Shown here: piece after piece, positions 1 to 7,211 of the stretch
Numbering within the stretch: the first letter of the stretch is position 1
Layout: every line of letters begins with the position of its first letter
Assembly (NCBI GenBank): GCA_030052355.1
Contig: JASIGS010000623.1
Coordinates: 1 to 7,211 of the forward strand
DNA: 7,211 nt
Source: Streptosporangiaceae bacterium
GTDB taxonomy: Bacteria; Actinomycetota; Actinomycetes; Streptosporangiales; Streptosporangiaceae
Direction of reading: 5' to 3'
Program-made: the position numbers and the translations under genes
The notes under the pieces: model-generated
What the model was told of the DNA's origin: nothing
Databases searched by the model: none
What the model saw: only the letters and a program-made list of their open reading frames with translations

Positions 1-431
1 ATGCTGACCTCATCCAGGATGCCGAACCGCAGCTTCTCGTGGCCGAGCATCATGTTCTGCACGATGTCGAGGTTGTCGCACAGGGCCAGGTCCTGATAGA
101 CGGCCGCGATCCCGAGGTTCGCCGCTTCGCGCGGTGAGTGGATGTGGACCGTCCGGCCCTTCCAGCGCAGCTCGCCGCTGCTCGGCTGGTGGATCCCGGC
201 GATGCACTTGATCAGCGTGCTCTTGCCTGCCCCGTTATCCCCGGCCAGCGCGGTGACCTGCCCGGCCGGGATATCGAGGTCCACGTCGGTCAGGGCCTGG
301 ACAGGGCCGAAGCGCTTGCCGATCCCGCGCAACTGCAGCAGGGGCGGGTCGGCCAGTGTGGTGCCGGGCGCGGACAGTGCCGCGCCCGCAACAGCGGGCG
401 CGGCACCGTCCCCGGCGCTGTTAGCTACCAC
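1..431 (-). CDS. Sugar-type ABC transporter ATP-binding protein, N-terminal part (C-terminus outside window)
   Basis: The visible 143 residues form the first half of an ABC ATPase of the monosaccharide-import class (XylG/FrcA-like), which would power a membrane permease from the cytoplasmic side. After a ~28-residue Ala/Gly/Pro-rich leader come the first beta strand with an A-loop aromatic (KRFGPVQAL), Walker A GDNGAGKST, and a Q-loop VYQDLALCDNLD. The LSGGQ, Walker B and H-loop motifs would lie beyond position 1, so I cannot tell a single-domain FrcA-type protein from a two-domain XylG/RbsA-type. The GTG at 431-429 is chosen because an in-frame TAG lies at 461-459 and no other ATG, GTG or TTG occurs between them; its Shine-Dalgarno is poor. 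The gene starts 38 bp after the binding-protein stop and is almost certainly in the same operon. Two strong hairpins overlap its start region. The ATPase family is secure; the substrate is not visible. Confidence 0.9.
   Translation of the reverse strand, partial: MVANSAGDGAAPAVAGAALSAPGTTLADPPLLQLRGIGKRFGPVQALTDVDLDIPAGQVTALAGDNGAGKSTLIKCIAGIHQPSSGELRWKGRTVHIHSPREAANLGIAAVYQDLALCDNLDIVQNMMLGHEKLRFGILDEVS
377..406 (-). repeat. 13-bp perfect hairpin just inside the ATPase gene
   Basis: A perfect inverted repeat has arms GTGCCGCGCCCGC and GCGGGCGCGGCAC around a 4-nt loop (AACA on the plus strand, UGUU in the transcript). It lies 25 nt after the GTG start of the ATPase gene, within the low-complexity leader codons. 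Such a stem would be very stable in mRNA. It could act as a 3'-end stabiliser or attenuator behind the binding-protein gene, although no U-tract follows. The repeat is seen directly; its role is inferred. Confidence 0.75.
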
Positions 432-450
432 CGGCCCGCCTGGGGCCGGT
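430..450 (-). repeat. 8-bp hairpin covering the ATPase start codon
   Basis: A perfect inverted repeat has arms ACCGGCCC (430-437) and GGGCCGGT (443-450) with a 5-nt loop. In the transcript the distal arm contains the first two bases of the GTG start (431-430), and the stem and loop occupy the region where a ribosome-binding site would be. Folding would hide the start of the ATPase message, so translation may depend on ribosomes arriving from the upstream binding-protein gene. The function is inferred from position. Confidence 0.6.
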
Positions 451-469
451 CTCCAGCGCTAGCGTTCAT

Positions 470-1681
470 TTACGAGATCCCGTACTTCGTGCAGTCCGCG
501 GCGAACGTGCCGGCGCAGATCTGCGAGGCAGGCACGAACCCGTCCTTGACGATCGTGGACTGGATCGTGGAGGCCGTCACCCATTCCGGCGTCAGCAGGA
601 TAGAAGGTACCTCTACTCCGGTGTTGACGTCCTTCGTTGTGCCGTTCACCAGCGCCGACGGCGGGGTGAGGCCGGCCCGCAGGTACATCGCCAGCGCGAC
701 CGAGGCCTGCGCCTCGAGGTAGATCGGCTTGTACACGGTGCCGCACTGGTAGCCGGAGATGATGTTCTGGATACCGGTCAGCGTCGCGTCCTGCCCGGTT
801 ACCGGGAAGGTGAACGGCTTGATGTGCCGGACGGTCGCCAGGTAGTGGATGATCGGCGCGCCGTTCTCGTCGTTCGGCATCAGCGTGGCGTTGGCGGTCG
901 GGTGCGCGGTGTAGGCGGCCTCGAACTCGGTCAGGGCGACGTCCGGCGTCCAGGTTCCCGCCGGGTTGGCGACGTCCTTCCAGGCTCCGCTCTTGAAGTA
1001 CGGCGCCATGACCGCGTCGTAGCCGTCGGCGAACAGTGTCGCGTTGTTGTCGGTCGTCGCCCCGTGCATGACGATGACCTGCGGCTTGGTCACGTGCCAG
1101 GCCTTGATGCAGTTCACAAGCCCGTCGCCGAGCAGCGTGCCCACGTAAACGTTGTTGAAGCTGACGTAGTACTTGCGGCTGCCGCCGAGAGTGAGCCGGT
1201 CGTAGTCGATCACCGGCACATGGTGCGCGTTGGCGTAGGACTCGATCCGCGCGCCCACACCGGAGTCGAGCGGGTCCATGATCAGGACTTTGGCGCCGTT
1301 GGTGATGTCGGCCTGAGCGTCGGAGTACTCGGTTGCGTCGCTGCCCTGGGCGTTCTGGATCACGATCTGGGACGACTTGAGCCCCGCGTCCAGCATCGCC
1401 TTCCTCAGGTACGGCGCGTCAAACTCGACGTACCTGGTCGACGACACCGTGTCGGGCAGGATCGCCGCCACGTTCCCCGATCCGTGCGACGCCAGGATCT
1501 TCAGCTGCGTCATGGCGTCGAAGGACAGGTTGAACGATTTGTAGGTGAGCTTGGGGATCTGCGATGAGCTCAGCTTGCCCGACGAGCTCGGGGTGCTCGT
1601 CGAGCTGCCGCAGGCGGCAACCAGCAGCGCCGCGCTGGCTGCGATGGCTGTCGCAGCCACTGCCTTGGTGACTGAACGCAA
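470..1681 (-). CDS. XylF-like sugar ABC transporter substrate-binding lipoprotein
   Basis: A 403-residue extracytoplasmic binding protein that would capture a sugar outside the membrane and deliver it to an ABC permease. The TTG start at 1681 is preferred: GAGGTGG (1693-1687) lies 5 nt upstream, and the product then begins with a compact lipoprotein signal (MRSVTK, an Ala-rich hydrophobic core, lipobox VAAC with Cys24). A Ser/Thr-rich tether follows. The mature part matches a type-1 periplasmic-binding fold and shares hallmarks with D-xylose-binding XylF: YDR (160-162), YVSFNN, DNNA (211-214), GQDA (296-299) and VYKPI (316-320). Length is slightly above E. coli XylF because of the tether and a C-terminal extension with two Cys (389, 397). 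It is first in an operon with the ATPase and faces the two-component genes across a 280-bp control region. Xylose is the best guess, but other aldoses are possible. Confidence 0.93.
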   Translation of the reverse strand: MRSVTKAVAATAIAASAALLVAACGSSTSTPSSSGKLSSSQIPKLTYKSFNLSFDAMTQLKILASHGSGNVAAILPDTVSSTRYVEFDAPYLRKAMLDAGLKSSQIVIQNAQGSDATEYSDAQADITNGAKVLIMDPLDSGVGARIESYANAHHVPVIDYDRLTLGGSRKYYVSFNNVYVGTLLGDGLVNCIKAWHVTKPQVIVMHGATTDNNATLFADGYDAVMAPYFKSGAWKDVANPAGTWTPDVALTEFEAAYTAHPTANATLMPNDENGAPIIHYLATVRHIKPFTFPVTGQDATLTGIQNIISGYQCGTVYKPIYLEAQASVALAMYLRAGLTPPSALVNGTTKDVNTGVEVPSILLTPEWVTASTIQSTIVKDGFVPASQICAGTFAADCTKYGIS

Positions 1682-1686
1682 AAAAA

Positions 1687-1693
1687 CCACCTC
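1687..1693 (-). promoter_or_regulatory. Shine-Dalgarno deciding the TTG start of the binding protein
   Basis: GAGGTGG on the minus strand is a good match to the anti-Shine-Dalgarno sequence and sits 5 nt before TTG 1681. It supports this start over the in-frame GTG at 1726, which would add 15 residues before the signal peptide. Confidence 0.65.
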
Positions 1694-1721
1694 GTCTGTC
1701 GGCGGGACGCCGCTGAGAGCC

Positions 1722-1736
1722 ACCACGGGGTGTGGT
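1722..1736 (-). repeat. Small inverted repeat in the binding-protein mRNA leader
   Basis: ACCAC and GTGGT arms (5 bp, 5-nt loop) lie about 40 nt before the TTG start. It is probably within the transcribed leader if the promoter candidate near 1780-1785 is right. It may be fortuitous in such GC-rich sequence. Confidence 0.3.
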
Positions 1737-1779
1737 CACAGCCAGCAGTCACGCGTGCCAAAACCTCTTACCGCGGCAA

Positions 1780-1785
1780 ACACTA
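1780..1785 (-). promoter_or_regulatory. Candidate -10 box for the transporter operon
   Basis: The minus strand reads TAGTGT, which fits the TANNNT actinobacterial -10 pattern. No convincing -35 lies at the right distance. Instead, the GTTA direct repeats end about 10 nt upstream, as in activator-dependent promoters of the PhoB type. A transcript from here would have a leader of roughly 90 nt. Confidence 0.3.
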
Positions 1786-1796
1786 AGCCTGTATCG

Positions 1797-1825
1797 ATTA
1801 ACGGCCTCGTTAACATCGGCGTAAC
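1797..1825 (-). promoter_or_regulatory. GTTA direct repeats, possible OmpR-family response-regulator site
   Basis: On the minus strand the units GTTAC (1825-1821), GTTAAC (1814-1809) and GTTAAT (1802-1797) start 11 and 12 bp apart. A tandem direct repeat with ~11-bp period is the usual target layout of OmpR/PhoB-family winged-helix regulators, and such a regulator is encoded immediately upstream (2666-1962). The repeats are seen directly; assigning them to that regulator is inference. Confidence 0.45.
1798..1813. repeat. Inverted repeat TTAACG/CGTTAA, operator-like
   Basis: Perfect 6-bp arms separated by GCCT make a 16-bp dyad in the otherwise AT-richer part of the intergenic region. It overlaps two of the three GTTA direct repeats, so dyad and direct-repeat readings compete. 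It could be a LacI- or ROK-type operator, or a by-product of the direct repeats. Confidence 0.4.
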
Positions 1826-1838
1826 CCTGTGAATATTC

Positions 1839-1854
1839 CGTTAAAGAAGTAACG
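1839..1854. repeat. Inverted repeat CGTTA/TAACG, operator-like
   Basis: Five-base arms flank a 6-bp spacer. It is also 16 bp long, and its centre lies 41 bp (about four helical turns) from the centre of the dyad at 1798-1813. The half-sites use the same CGTTA word but in opposite relative orientation. Confidence 0.3.
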
Positions 1855-1875
1855 CTCCGGTCACGGGACAGTCTC

Positions 1876-1918
1876 GGCGGCAAAGCGGGGCCGCGTGCGG
1901 CCGATCGGCCGGGCCGCC
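1876..1918 (-). terminator. GC-rich hairpin cluster after the response-regulator gene
   Basis: The region starts 44 bp past the response-regulator stop. It contains nested dyads: outer arms GGCGGC (1876-1881) and GCCGCC (1913-1918), GGCCGC/GCGGCC at 1889-1902, and a perfect palindrome at 1898-1911. These are mutually exclusive folds and no U-run follows. It may be a U-tract-less actinobacterial terminator that separates the regulator from the transporter operon. Confidence 0.35.
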
Positions 1919-1961
1919 AGCACCGCGGTCAGGCCCACCGCAGTGGCGTCAGCCGGTGCGG

Positions 1962-2655
<694 letters not shown>

Positions 2656-2666
<11 letters not shown>

Positions 2667-5286
2667 CGACGACGACTCCCATCTGTCCCGGCCTCCCCGT
2701 GCCAGCCTGACCGCCTGCGCCGCGAGCGGTCGTCTCCTCGACAGCGTTGGCCTGGCCCGATTGCGGCGGGCCGGCCCCGCTGCCGTCGAAGGTACCCGGC
2801 GCGTGTTCGTGCGCCAAGCTGAGATCAGCCTCAATGGCGAGCTGGATCTTGAAGCAGGTACCGCGAGGCCGGGCCACCAGCTCGAGGCGCCCGCCGTGAG
2901 CCTCGACGATGCCGCGGGCAATTGACAGGCCGAGTCCGGCGCCCGCGGTCGGTCCGCGGTGGCGCCTGGACGGGGTGAACGGCGCGCTGGCCAGGTCCGG
3001 GCTGAGCCCTACTCCGTCGTCGGCCACCAGCACCTCGACCTGCGCGTGCCGCGCCACGGCCGTGACCGACACCCTGGTGCCCACCGGGTTGTGGCCGACC
3101 GCGTTGGCCAGCAGGTTGACGAACACCTGCTCGAGCCGGTCATGATCGGCCCAGATCACCGGCAGGCGGGGGGCGCAGGACAGCTTCACCTGCGGAGCGG
3201 CGTCCGGCGGCAGGCAGGCGACAGCGGCCTCGAGTACCAGGGCCAGGTCACACCAGTCGGGCTGCAGCCGCAGGATGCCTGACTCGATCGCGGAGAAGTC
3301 GAGCAGGTCCTCGACCAGACGCCCCAGCCTGGCCGATTCGGCGGCGATCCGTCCGACAAAGCGCTGCTGGGACGCCTCGTCCCAGGTCACGTCCGGCTGC
3401 ATCAGGCTGGAGGCGTAACCCCTGATGGCAGTCAGCGGGGTACGCAGCTCATGGCTCAGCCTGGACAGGAAGCCGCGCTGCAATTCCTGCGAGCGCCGCA
3501 GCGTCAGCGCCTCCTCATGGGCCACCGACGCCTCTTCGCGCTCGAGCGCGAGCCGCAGCGACCTGGCGGCATCCTCCAGCAGGGCCGCGGCATCGGCGGG
3601 CGGGTCGGCCGCAAGCCAGCTGGCCGCGAGGACGGCACCGCATCCGGGTGCGTCGAAGGTAACGGAGAGCAGCGGCCGGATGCCGACCGTGTCGGCGACC
3701 GCTACATCGTTTGCGCGCGAGGTCCCCAGCAGGGCGCTGGCCGCCGCTACCAGTTCCGTCCGCACGTTCTCCGCGGGCTGCGCGCCCGCGTCGCTGACGT
3801 CGGCTCCCGCTCCGCCCGCCGGCAGGCGGGCCCACGCGCGGCACTGGGCTGGTCGGCCAGGCGGGGCCACCACCAGCGCCGCCTCGTCTGCCTGCAGGCC
3901 GCGGCAGAGCGCCTGGAGGGCGACGGTGAGGCTCTCGCTGACCGGCAGCGGCCCGGCCAGCGTCTCCAGCACTTCCCTGATCGTCTCGAGCACGCGGTTA
4001 CGTGAAGTGACCACCTCGAGCAGGCGGTCGCGCTCGATCGCGCTGGCCGCGTACCCGGCGTAGAGCGTGACCAGGTCAAGGTCGTCGCGCTTCGGCCGTC
4101 CCGGCATGGCCCGGAACACGGTGATGACGCCCGCCACCCCGGCCGGGCCGAACACCGGCACCGACCAGGAGCTCGCCACCTTCGCGGGCCTGGCCAGGGC
4201 CGCGAACGGGGCCCAGTGGGCGCCGGACACGTCCTCCTCGATCACCGCTTCCCTGCTGGCGGCCGCGATCCCCACCGGGCCGCCGGCCGGGCCGCACGGG
4301 AGCCTGGACCACGCCGAGAGAAGCGGCGGCGACATGCCCAGTGACGCGGCGCACTCCAGCCAGCCGTCGGCCATCAGGTGGATGCACAGCCGCTCGCTGC
4401 CGAGCGCGGCTCCGAGGGCTGACAAGATCAGGGACAGGCTCGACGAGGGGTCCGCCGACACCAGCCGGTCGGTCAGCCCGTGCAGCCGCGTGAGCTGGCT
4501 GCGCGCCGAGGAGTCGGCGTCCTGCCCCGACATCAGCGCCACCACGTCGTCGCGGTGCACCTCGCTGGGGGTGACCTCGGCCACGACGCGGCCGTGCCGC
4601 AGCACCACGATCCGGTCAGCGAGCCGGAACATCAAATCGATGTCGTGGCAGGCCAGCAGCACCGCGGTCCCGTCGCGACGGAGGTCGGTGATCAGGTCCT
4701 CCACCTGCCTCGACATCGTCACGCCGAGCGAGGCGGTGGGCTCGTCGAGCAGCAGCAGCCGGGGCCGCCGGCCAATCGCCCTGGCCACGGCCACGAGCTG
4801 ACGCTGGCCGCCGGACAGCGACCTGACGCCGCGTGACGTGGTGGGGAGGCTGATGCCGAGCCCGCCAATCAACTGCGCGGCCTCGGTATGCAGCCTGATG
4901 TCAGAAGCGATGTGGACGCTGCGCTCACGGCCGAGCATGAGGTTGGAGGCGATGTCGAGGTTGTCGCACAGGGCGAGGTCCTGCCAGAGCACGCTGACGC
5001 CTTGCTTTGCCAGCGCGCCAGGATCGGACGGCGCGGGGATGCCGCTCAGCCGGATCTCGCCGCCGGAGGGTGCGATGTCGCCACCGATGCAGCGGACCAG
5101 GGTGGTCTTCCCAGCGCCGTTCTCGCCGGCCAGGGCCACGATTTCGCCGTCGGCCACCGTCAGGCTTACCCCGCGGAGGGCCGCCAGCGGGCCGAAGTTC
5201 ACGCTCAGGTCGCTGACCTCGAGCAAGCGCGGGCTGTCGGCCCAGCCCGGGGACTTGCTTGTCAGCGTTGCTGCTGTCATGCGCAC
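2656..5286 (-). CDS. Fusion protein: sugar-type ABC ATPase - GAF - histidine kinase
   Basis: An 876-residue protein joining transporter ATPase and sensor kinase in one chain. Residues 21-255 are a full ABC domain: A-loop F31, Walker A GENGAGKT (54-61), Q102, signature LSGGQ (157-161), Walker B LLLLDEP (177-183) with E182, and H-loop H214. Residues ~270-420 form a GAF-like domain, followed by a helical linker and a weaker second GAF-like region (~446-585). HisKA carries SHELRTP (611-617) with phospho-acceptor H612. The HATPase domain has N724/N728, DDGVG (756-760) and GAGLGLS (782-788). A Gly/Ala-rich tail (820-876) ends the chain. I see no transmembrane segment or signal peptide, so it acts in the cytoplasm. 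An in-frame TAG just upstream leaves GTG 5286 or ATG 5280 as the start. The frame is open throughout, so the fusion is not a frameshift artefact. Each half belongs to a known family; I know no named family for the combination. Confidence 0.93.
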
Positions 5287-5292
5287 ACTGCG

Positions 5293-5321
5293 AGCCTAAC
5301 CGCACAAGCCGCCTGTGTAAG
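5293..5321 (-). promoter_or_regulatory. Candidate promoter giving a leaderless fusion-kinase transcript
   Basis: On the minus strand CTTACA (5321-5316, four of six to TTGACA) is separated by 17 bp from TAGGCT (5298-5293, TANNNT). Six nucleotides follow before GTG 5286, so initiation at the usual distance would place the 5' end at or next to the start codon. The weak Shine-Dalgarno fits a leaderless message, which is common in actinomycetes. The -10 match is only three of six. Confidence 0.35.
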
Positions 5322-5323
5322 GG

Positions 5324-5341
5324 CTGGTCAGGCCGCACCAG
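5324..5341 (-). terminator. Weak hairpin after the hydrolase-like gene
   Basis: CTGGT and ACCAG arms (5 bp, 8-nt loop) lie about 20 bp past the stop of the beta-helix gene, within the 76-bp gap before the fusion kinase. No U-tract follows. It may lower read-through, but it is too weak to rule out co-transcription of the two genes. Confidence 0.25.
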
Positions 5342-5362
5342 GCGGAGCGGGCCCGCGGCGCG

Positions 5363-7211
5363 CTACGGGTAGCTCGTCAGGTCTACCGGTGCCACTGTTC
5401 CCGGATTCGTGGATGTTACCGGGCCGCCGGTGCCGTTGATGATCGAATTGTCTCCTCCCGAGCCGGCTATCCAGACGGCGAAGACGTCGTGGAACTGAAC
5501 GCCGGGCGTGTCCGGTGCCTCGAACGCTTCGGCGTCATACAACGTCGCGGTCGTGTCGATGAAGACGACGTAGCTGCCCATCCCGTAGCCCTGGAACGTC
5601 CGCACGTTGCCGGAAACCAGGAAGGCCGGATAACCGTCCTGCGTCGGCGTCGCCATCCAAGCCGACTGTGTCGGCGGGTCGTAGGGCAGCTCGTTCTGGA
5701 AGAAGACATCCGTGCCGCCCTGGCCGCGCCAGATGACCTCGTACTTCTGGTAGTGCTCGACCGCCAGGCCGTAGGCCGTCACGTCATTCCCGGTGACGAC
5801 GACCCCGGTGGCCGCGGTGTTGTCGGTCCAGCCCACGTCGTTGCCGTGGTCGGCCCGCCACGCCCACACGTCATCGATGATCGAGTTATCGGCGTTGTCG
5901 AGCAGGCTGACGTTCGCCGCGACGGCGGTCGTCTCGGCACCGCCGATGCGGAAGAAGACGTCCTGGATGGTGTCGGGGTCGGCAGCGGCGCCGGCCGGGT
6001 GGCCGGGAACCCCGACGGATAGCAGCACCGGGGAGTCGACCGGGCCCGCGTCGATGATCAGGCCGGACAGCTTAACTCCGACGTTTGACGCGACGATCAT
6101 CGCGGCGTTGCCGCGCTGGGGCACCAGGGTCGCGAAGCCGAGGCCGAGGACCACGGTGTCCGGACGGCTCACCAGGATCGGCTGGTCCAGGTCGTAGACG
6201 CCTGGCGTGAGTACGAGATCGCGGCCCAGGGCCAGCGCGGCGTTGATGGCGGGCACCGGGGTGCTGGGGCTGGCCACGAAGAACCTGGACAGCGAGAGTG
6301 ACCGGCCGGCTTCGGTGCCGCTTGCCCATGACGGGCCCGAGGAGTTGTGCTGGAGCGCGGGCACGAACACCCTGAGGCTGCCGCTCTTGCCGGTGTACAG
6401 GAACGGCTCTTCCTCCGTCACCGGGCTGGTGGCAAGCACCGTGTTCTGCTGGCACTGGCCGGTGAACACCGCCGATGGCGCGCCCTCGACACCCGAGTAG
6501 ACCATGTTCCACAGCCCGTTCGGGCAGCCGTCGGCCCCGCCGATGTCGCTGTTGCGGACCATGTACTGCTGGTTGCCGTAGAAGTCGAGATCACCGCTGA
6601 TCTCGCTGTCCGCGATGAAGCCGCCGCTGGCGGAGTTGGCCGTCGCGCAGTAGTCCTGGAAGACCACGCTGCCGTTGATGATCGTCCGCCTGATCGGGGC
6701 AGCCTGTGACGCCGACCACATCTCGGCGGAATTGGCGCAGCCAGCCCCGAAGGCGTCCTGGACGGGCGGCGCGTAGGCCGGCGGCGTGCTCGGCAGGTCC
6801 ACGTTGAGTGTGAGGTTGGAAAGCGAGCGCCAGAAGTTGTCGTCCGAGTTGCAGTTCGTGGTGCCAGCCGTGCAGAGGTTGTTGAACACGTCAATGGCGC
6901 CGTCGACGACCGTGTCCTGCGGCAGGTAGCCGAGGCCGGCGACCTCGGTGTAGTAGCCGACCTGGAACACCAGCGGGCTCGCGGCCGAGCCGTAGGTGCC
7001 GGGCTCGAAGAAGACGGCGTATCGCTGGCTGTCGAACTGACTGGCCGCCGGGACCTGCTGGGTGGAGATGGCGTTCAGGTCGGCCTGAATGGTCGACTGG
7101 CTCATGGCGTCGTTGAAGACGCAGACGTCGGGGCCAAGGGCCGGGACATTCGCCCCGGGGCAGAGCGACGGTGAGGCGGCGCCAGCCGACGCCGTCCCGG
7201 CCGGTGCCACC
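5363..7211 (-). CDS. Exported two-beta-helix protein resembling GH55 glucanases (N-terminus outside window)
   Basis: The 615 visible residues end at TAG 5365-5363. The frame is open to the window edge and the visible N-terminus lacks a signal peptide, so the true start lies beyond 7211. Two related halves are visible. The first (FEPGTYG, YYTEVAGLG, NFWRSLSNL) and second (LTPGVYDL, RPDTVVLGLG, VWAWRADHG) look like paired pectate-lyase-like right-handed beta-helices, joined by an RVFVPALQ/SLSRFFVA linker. Several Cys pairs and Asn-rich turns suit secretion. The second half carries EHYQKY then FFQNELPYDPP, paralleling the EH...QTE-PY segment of GH55 beta-1,3-glucanases, with glutamates at 5758-5756 and 5692-5690 spaced 22 residues. 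Homologues are often labelled adenylyl cyclase or coagulation factor 5/8-type proteins, which this sequence does not support. The probable role is attack on an external glycan that feeds the neighbouring sugar transporter; beta-1,3-glucan is a guess. Confidence 0.8.
   Translation of the reverse strand, partial: VAPAGTASAGAASPSLCPGANVPALGPDVCVFNDAMSQSTIQADLNAISTQQVPAASQFDSQRYAVFFEPGTYGSAASPLVFQVGYYTEVAGLGYLPQDTVVDGAIDVFNNLCTAGTTNCNSDDNFWRSLSNLTLNVDLPSTPPAYAPPVQDAFGAGCANSAEMWSASQAAPIRRTIINGSVVFQDYCATANSASGGFIADSEISGDLDFYGNQQYMVRNSDIGGADGCPNGLWNMVYSGVEGAPSAVFTGQCQQNTVLATSPVTEEEPFLYTGKSGSLRVFVPALQHNSSGPSWASGTEAGRSLSLSRFFVASPSTPVPAINAALALGRDLVLTPGVYDLDQPILVSRPDTVVLGLGFATLVPQRGNAAMIVASNVGVKLSGLIIDAGPVDSPVLLSVGVPGHPAGAAADPDTIQDVFFRIGGAETTAVAANVSLLDNADNSIIDDVWAWRADHGNDVGWTDNTAATGVVVTGNDVTAYGLAVEHYQKYEVIWRGQGGTDVFFQNELPYDPPTQSAWMATPTQDGYPAFLVSGNVRTFQGYGMGSYVVFIDTTATLYDAEAFEAPDTPGVQFHDVFAVWIAGSGGDNSIINGTGGPVTSTNPGTVAPVDLTSYP

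Noticed and set aside
10..207. Small minus-strand open frame of 65 residues
   Set aside because: It is a shifted frame inside the ABC ATPase. The true frame has Walker A and the Q-loop and runs open to the window edge.
1682..1726. Upstream GTG start for the binding protein at 1726
   Set aside because: It would place 15 polar and acidic residues ahead of a perfect lipoprotein signal and ignores the GAGGTGG 5 nt before TTG 1681.
1727..1764. GTGAC direct repeat (13-bp spacing) in the leader of the binding-protein gene
   Set aside because: There are only two five-base copies, located downstream of the likely promoter. I cannot distinguish this from chance.
1898..1911. Perfect 14-bp palindrome as a stand-alone terminator or operator
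   Set aside because: A palindrome with no loop forms a poor RNA hairpin by itself, and GC-only palindromes are common at this composition. It is kept only as part of the wider hairpin cluster.
2667..2921. Longer reading of the response-regulator frame, giving 319 residues from 2921
   Set aside because: The extra 85 residues are Arg/Ser/Pro-rich out-of-frame sequence of the kinase C-terminus with no domain. GTG 2666 gives a normal-length regulator with a Shine-Dalgarno-like GGGAG.
3425..4801. Long plus-strand open frames (3425-4063, 4067-4801) opposite the fusion kinase
   Set aside because: They are Ser/Arg/Ala-rich antisense shadows caused by high GC at third positions. They show no recognisable domain, and the minus strand encodes a continuous, motif-complete protein.
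5363..7211. Adenylyl cyclase or coagulation-factor annotation for the beta-helix protein
   Set aside because: I see no cyclase catalytic motif and no F5/8 discoidin domain in the visible part. The repeated beta-helix strands and Glu motifs fit a carbohydrate-active fold better.

Overview
The base composition is very GC-rich, with G/C-dominated third codon positions, GTG and TTG starts and Gly/Ala/Pro/Arg-rich shadow frames. This points to an actinomycete (Actinomycetota); I cannot fix the genus. All genes lie on the minus strand, so transcription runs from high to low coordinates. No RNA gene, transposon, CRISPR array or phage gene is visible.

Layout in transcription order: (1) 7211-5363, an exported two-beta-helix carbohydrate-active-enzyme-like protein resembling GH55, its N-terminus cut off by the window edge. 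(2) 5286-2656, an 876-residue protein fusing a complete sugar-type ABC ATPase to a GAF-containing histidine kinase. (3) 2666-1962, an OmpR/KdpE-type response regulator whose GTG start overlaps the kinase stop. (4) A 280-bp control region, 1961-1682. (5) 1681-470, a XylF-like sugar-binding lipoprotein. (6) 431-1, the N-terminal part of a sugar-type ABC ATPase, cut off by the other window edge; a permease gene would be expected further on.

The striking element is gene 2. Its first ~255 residues carry every ABC motif (Walker A, Q-loop, LSGGQ, Walker B, H-loop) and resemble the stand-alone ATPase of the neighbouring transporter, down to an identical QDLALCDNLD segment. The remainder is a soluble histidine kinase with intact H, N, G1 and G2 boxes. 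I see no transmembrane helix in it. My inference is a sugar-uptake sensor in which a kinase-borne ATPase docks on the transporter permease, or reads ATP/transport state, and signals through the response regulator to the transporter promoter. The control region before the binding-protein gene supports this: it has three GTTA-type direct repeats spaced 11-12 bp, the spacing expected for OmpR-family regulators, ending about 10 bp before a possible -10 box.

Other points: two strong hairpins sit at the binding-protein/ATPase junction, one covering the ATPase start codon, and could set a high binding-protein:ATPase ratio. The fusion gene has a possible leaderless promoter. The hydrolase-like gene next door suggests a local glycan-use locus: exported enzyme, binding protein, transporter and sensor.
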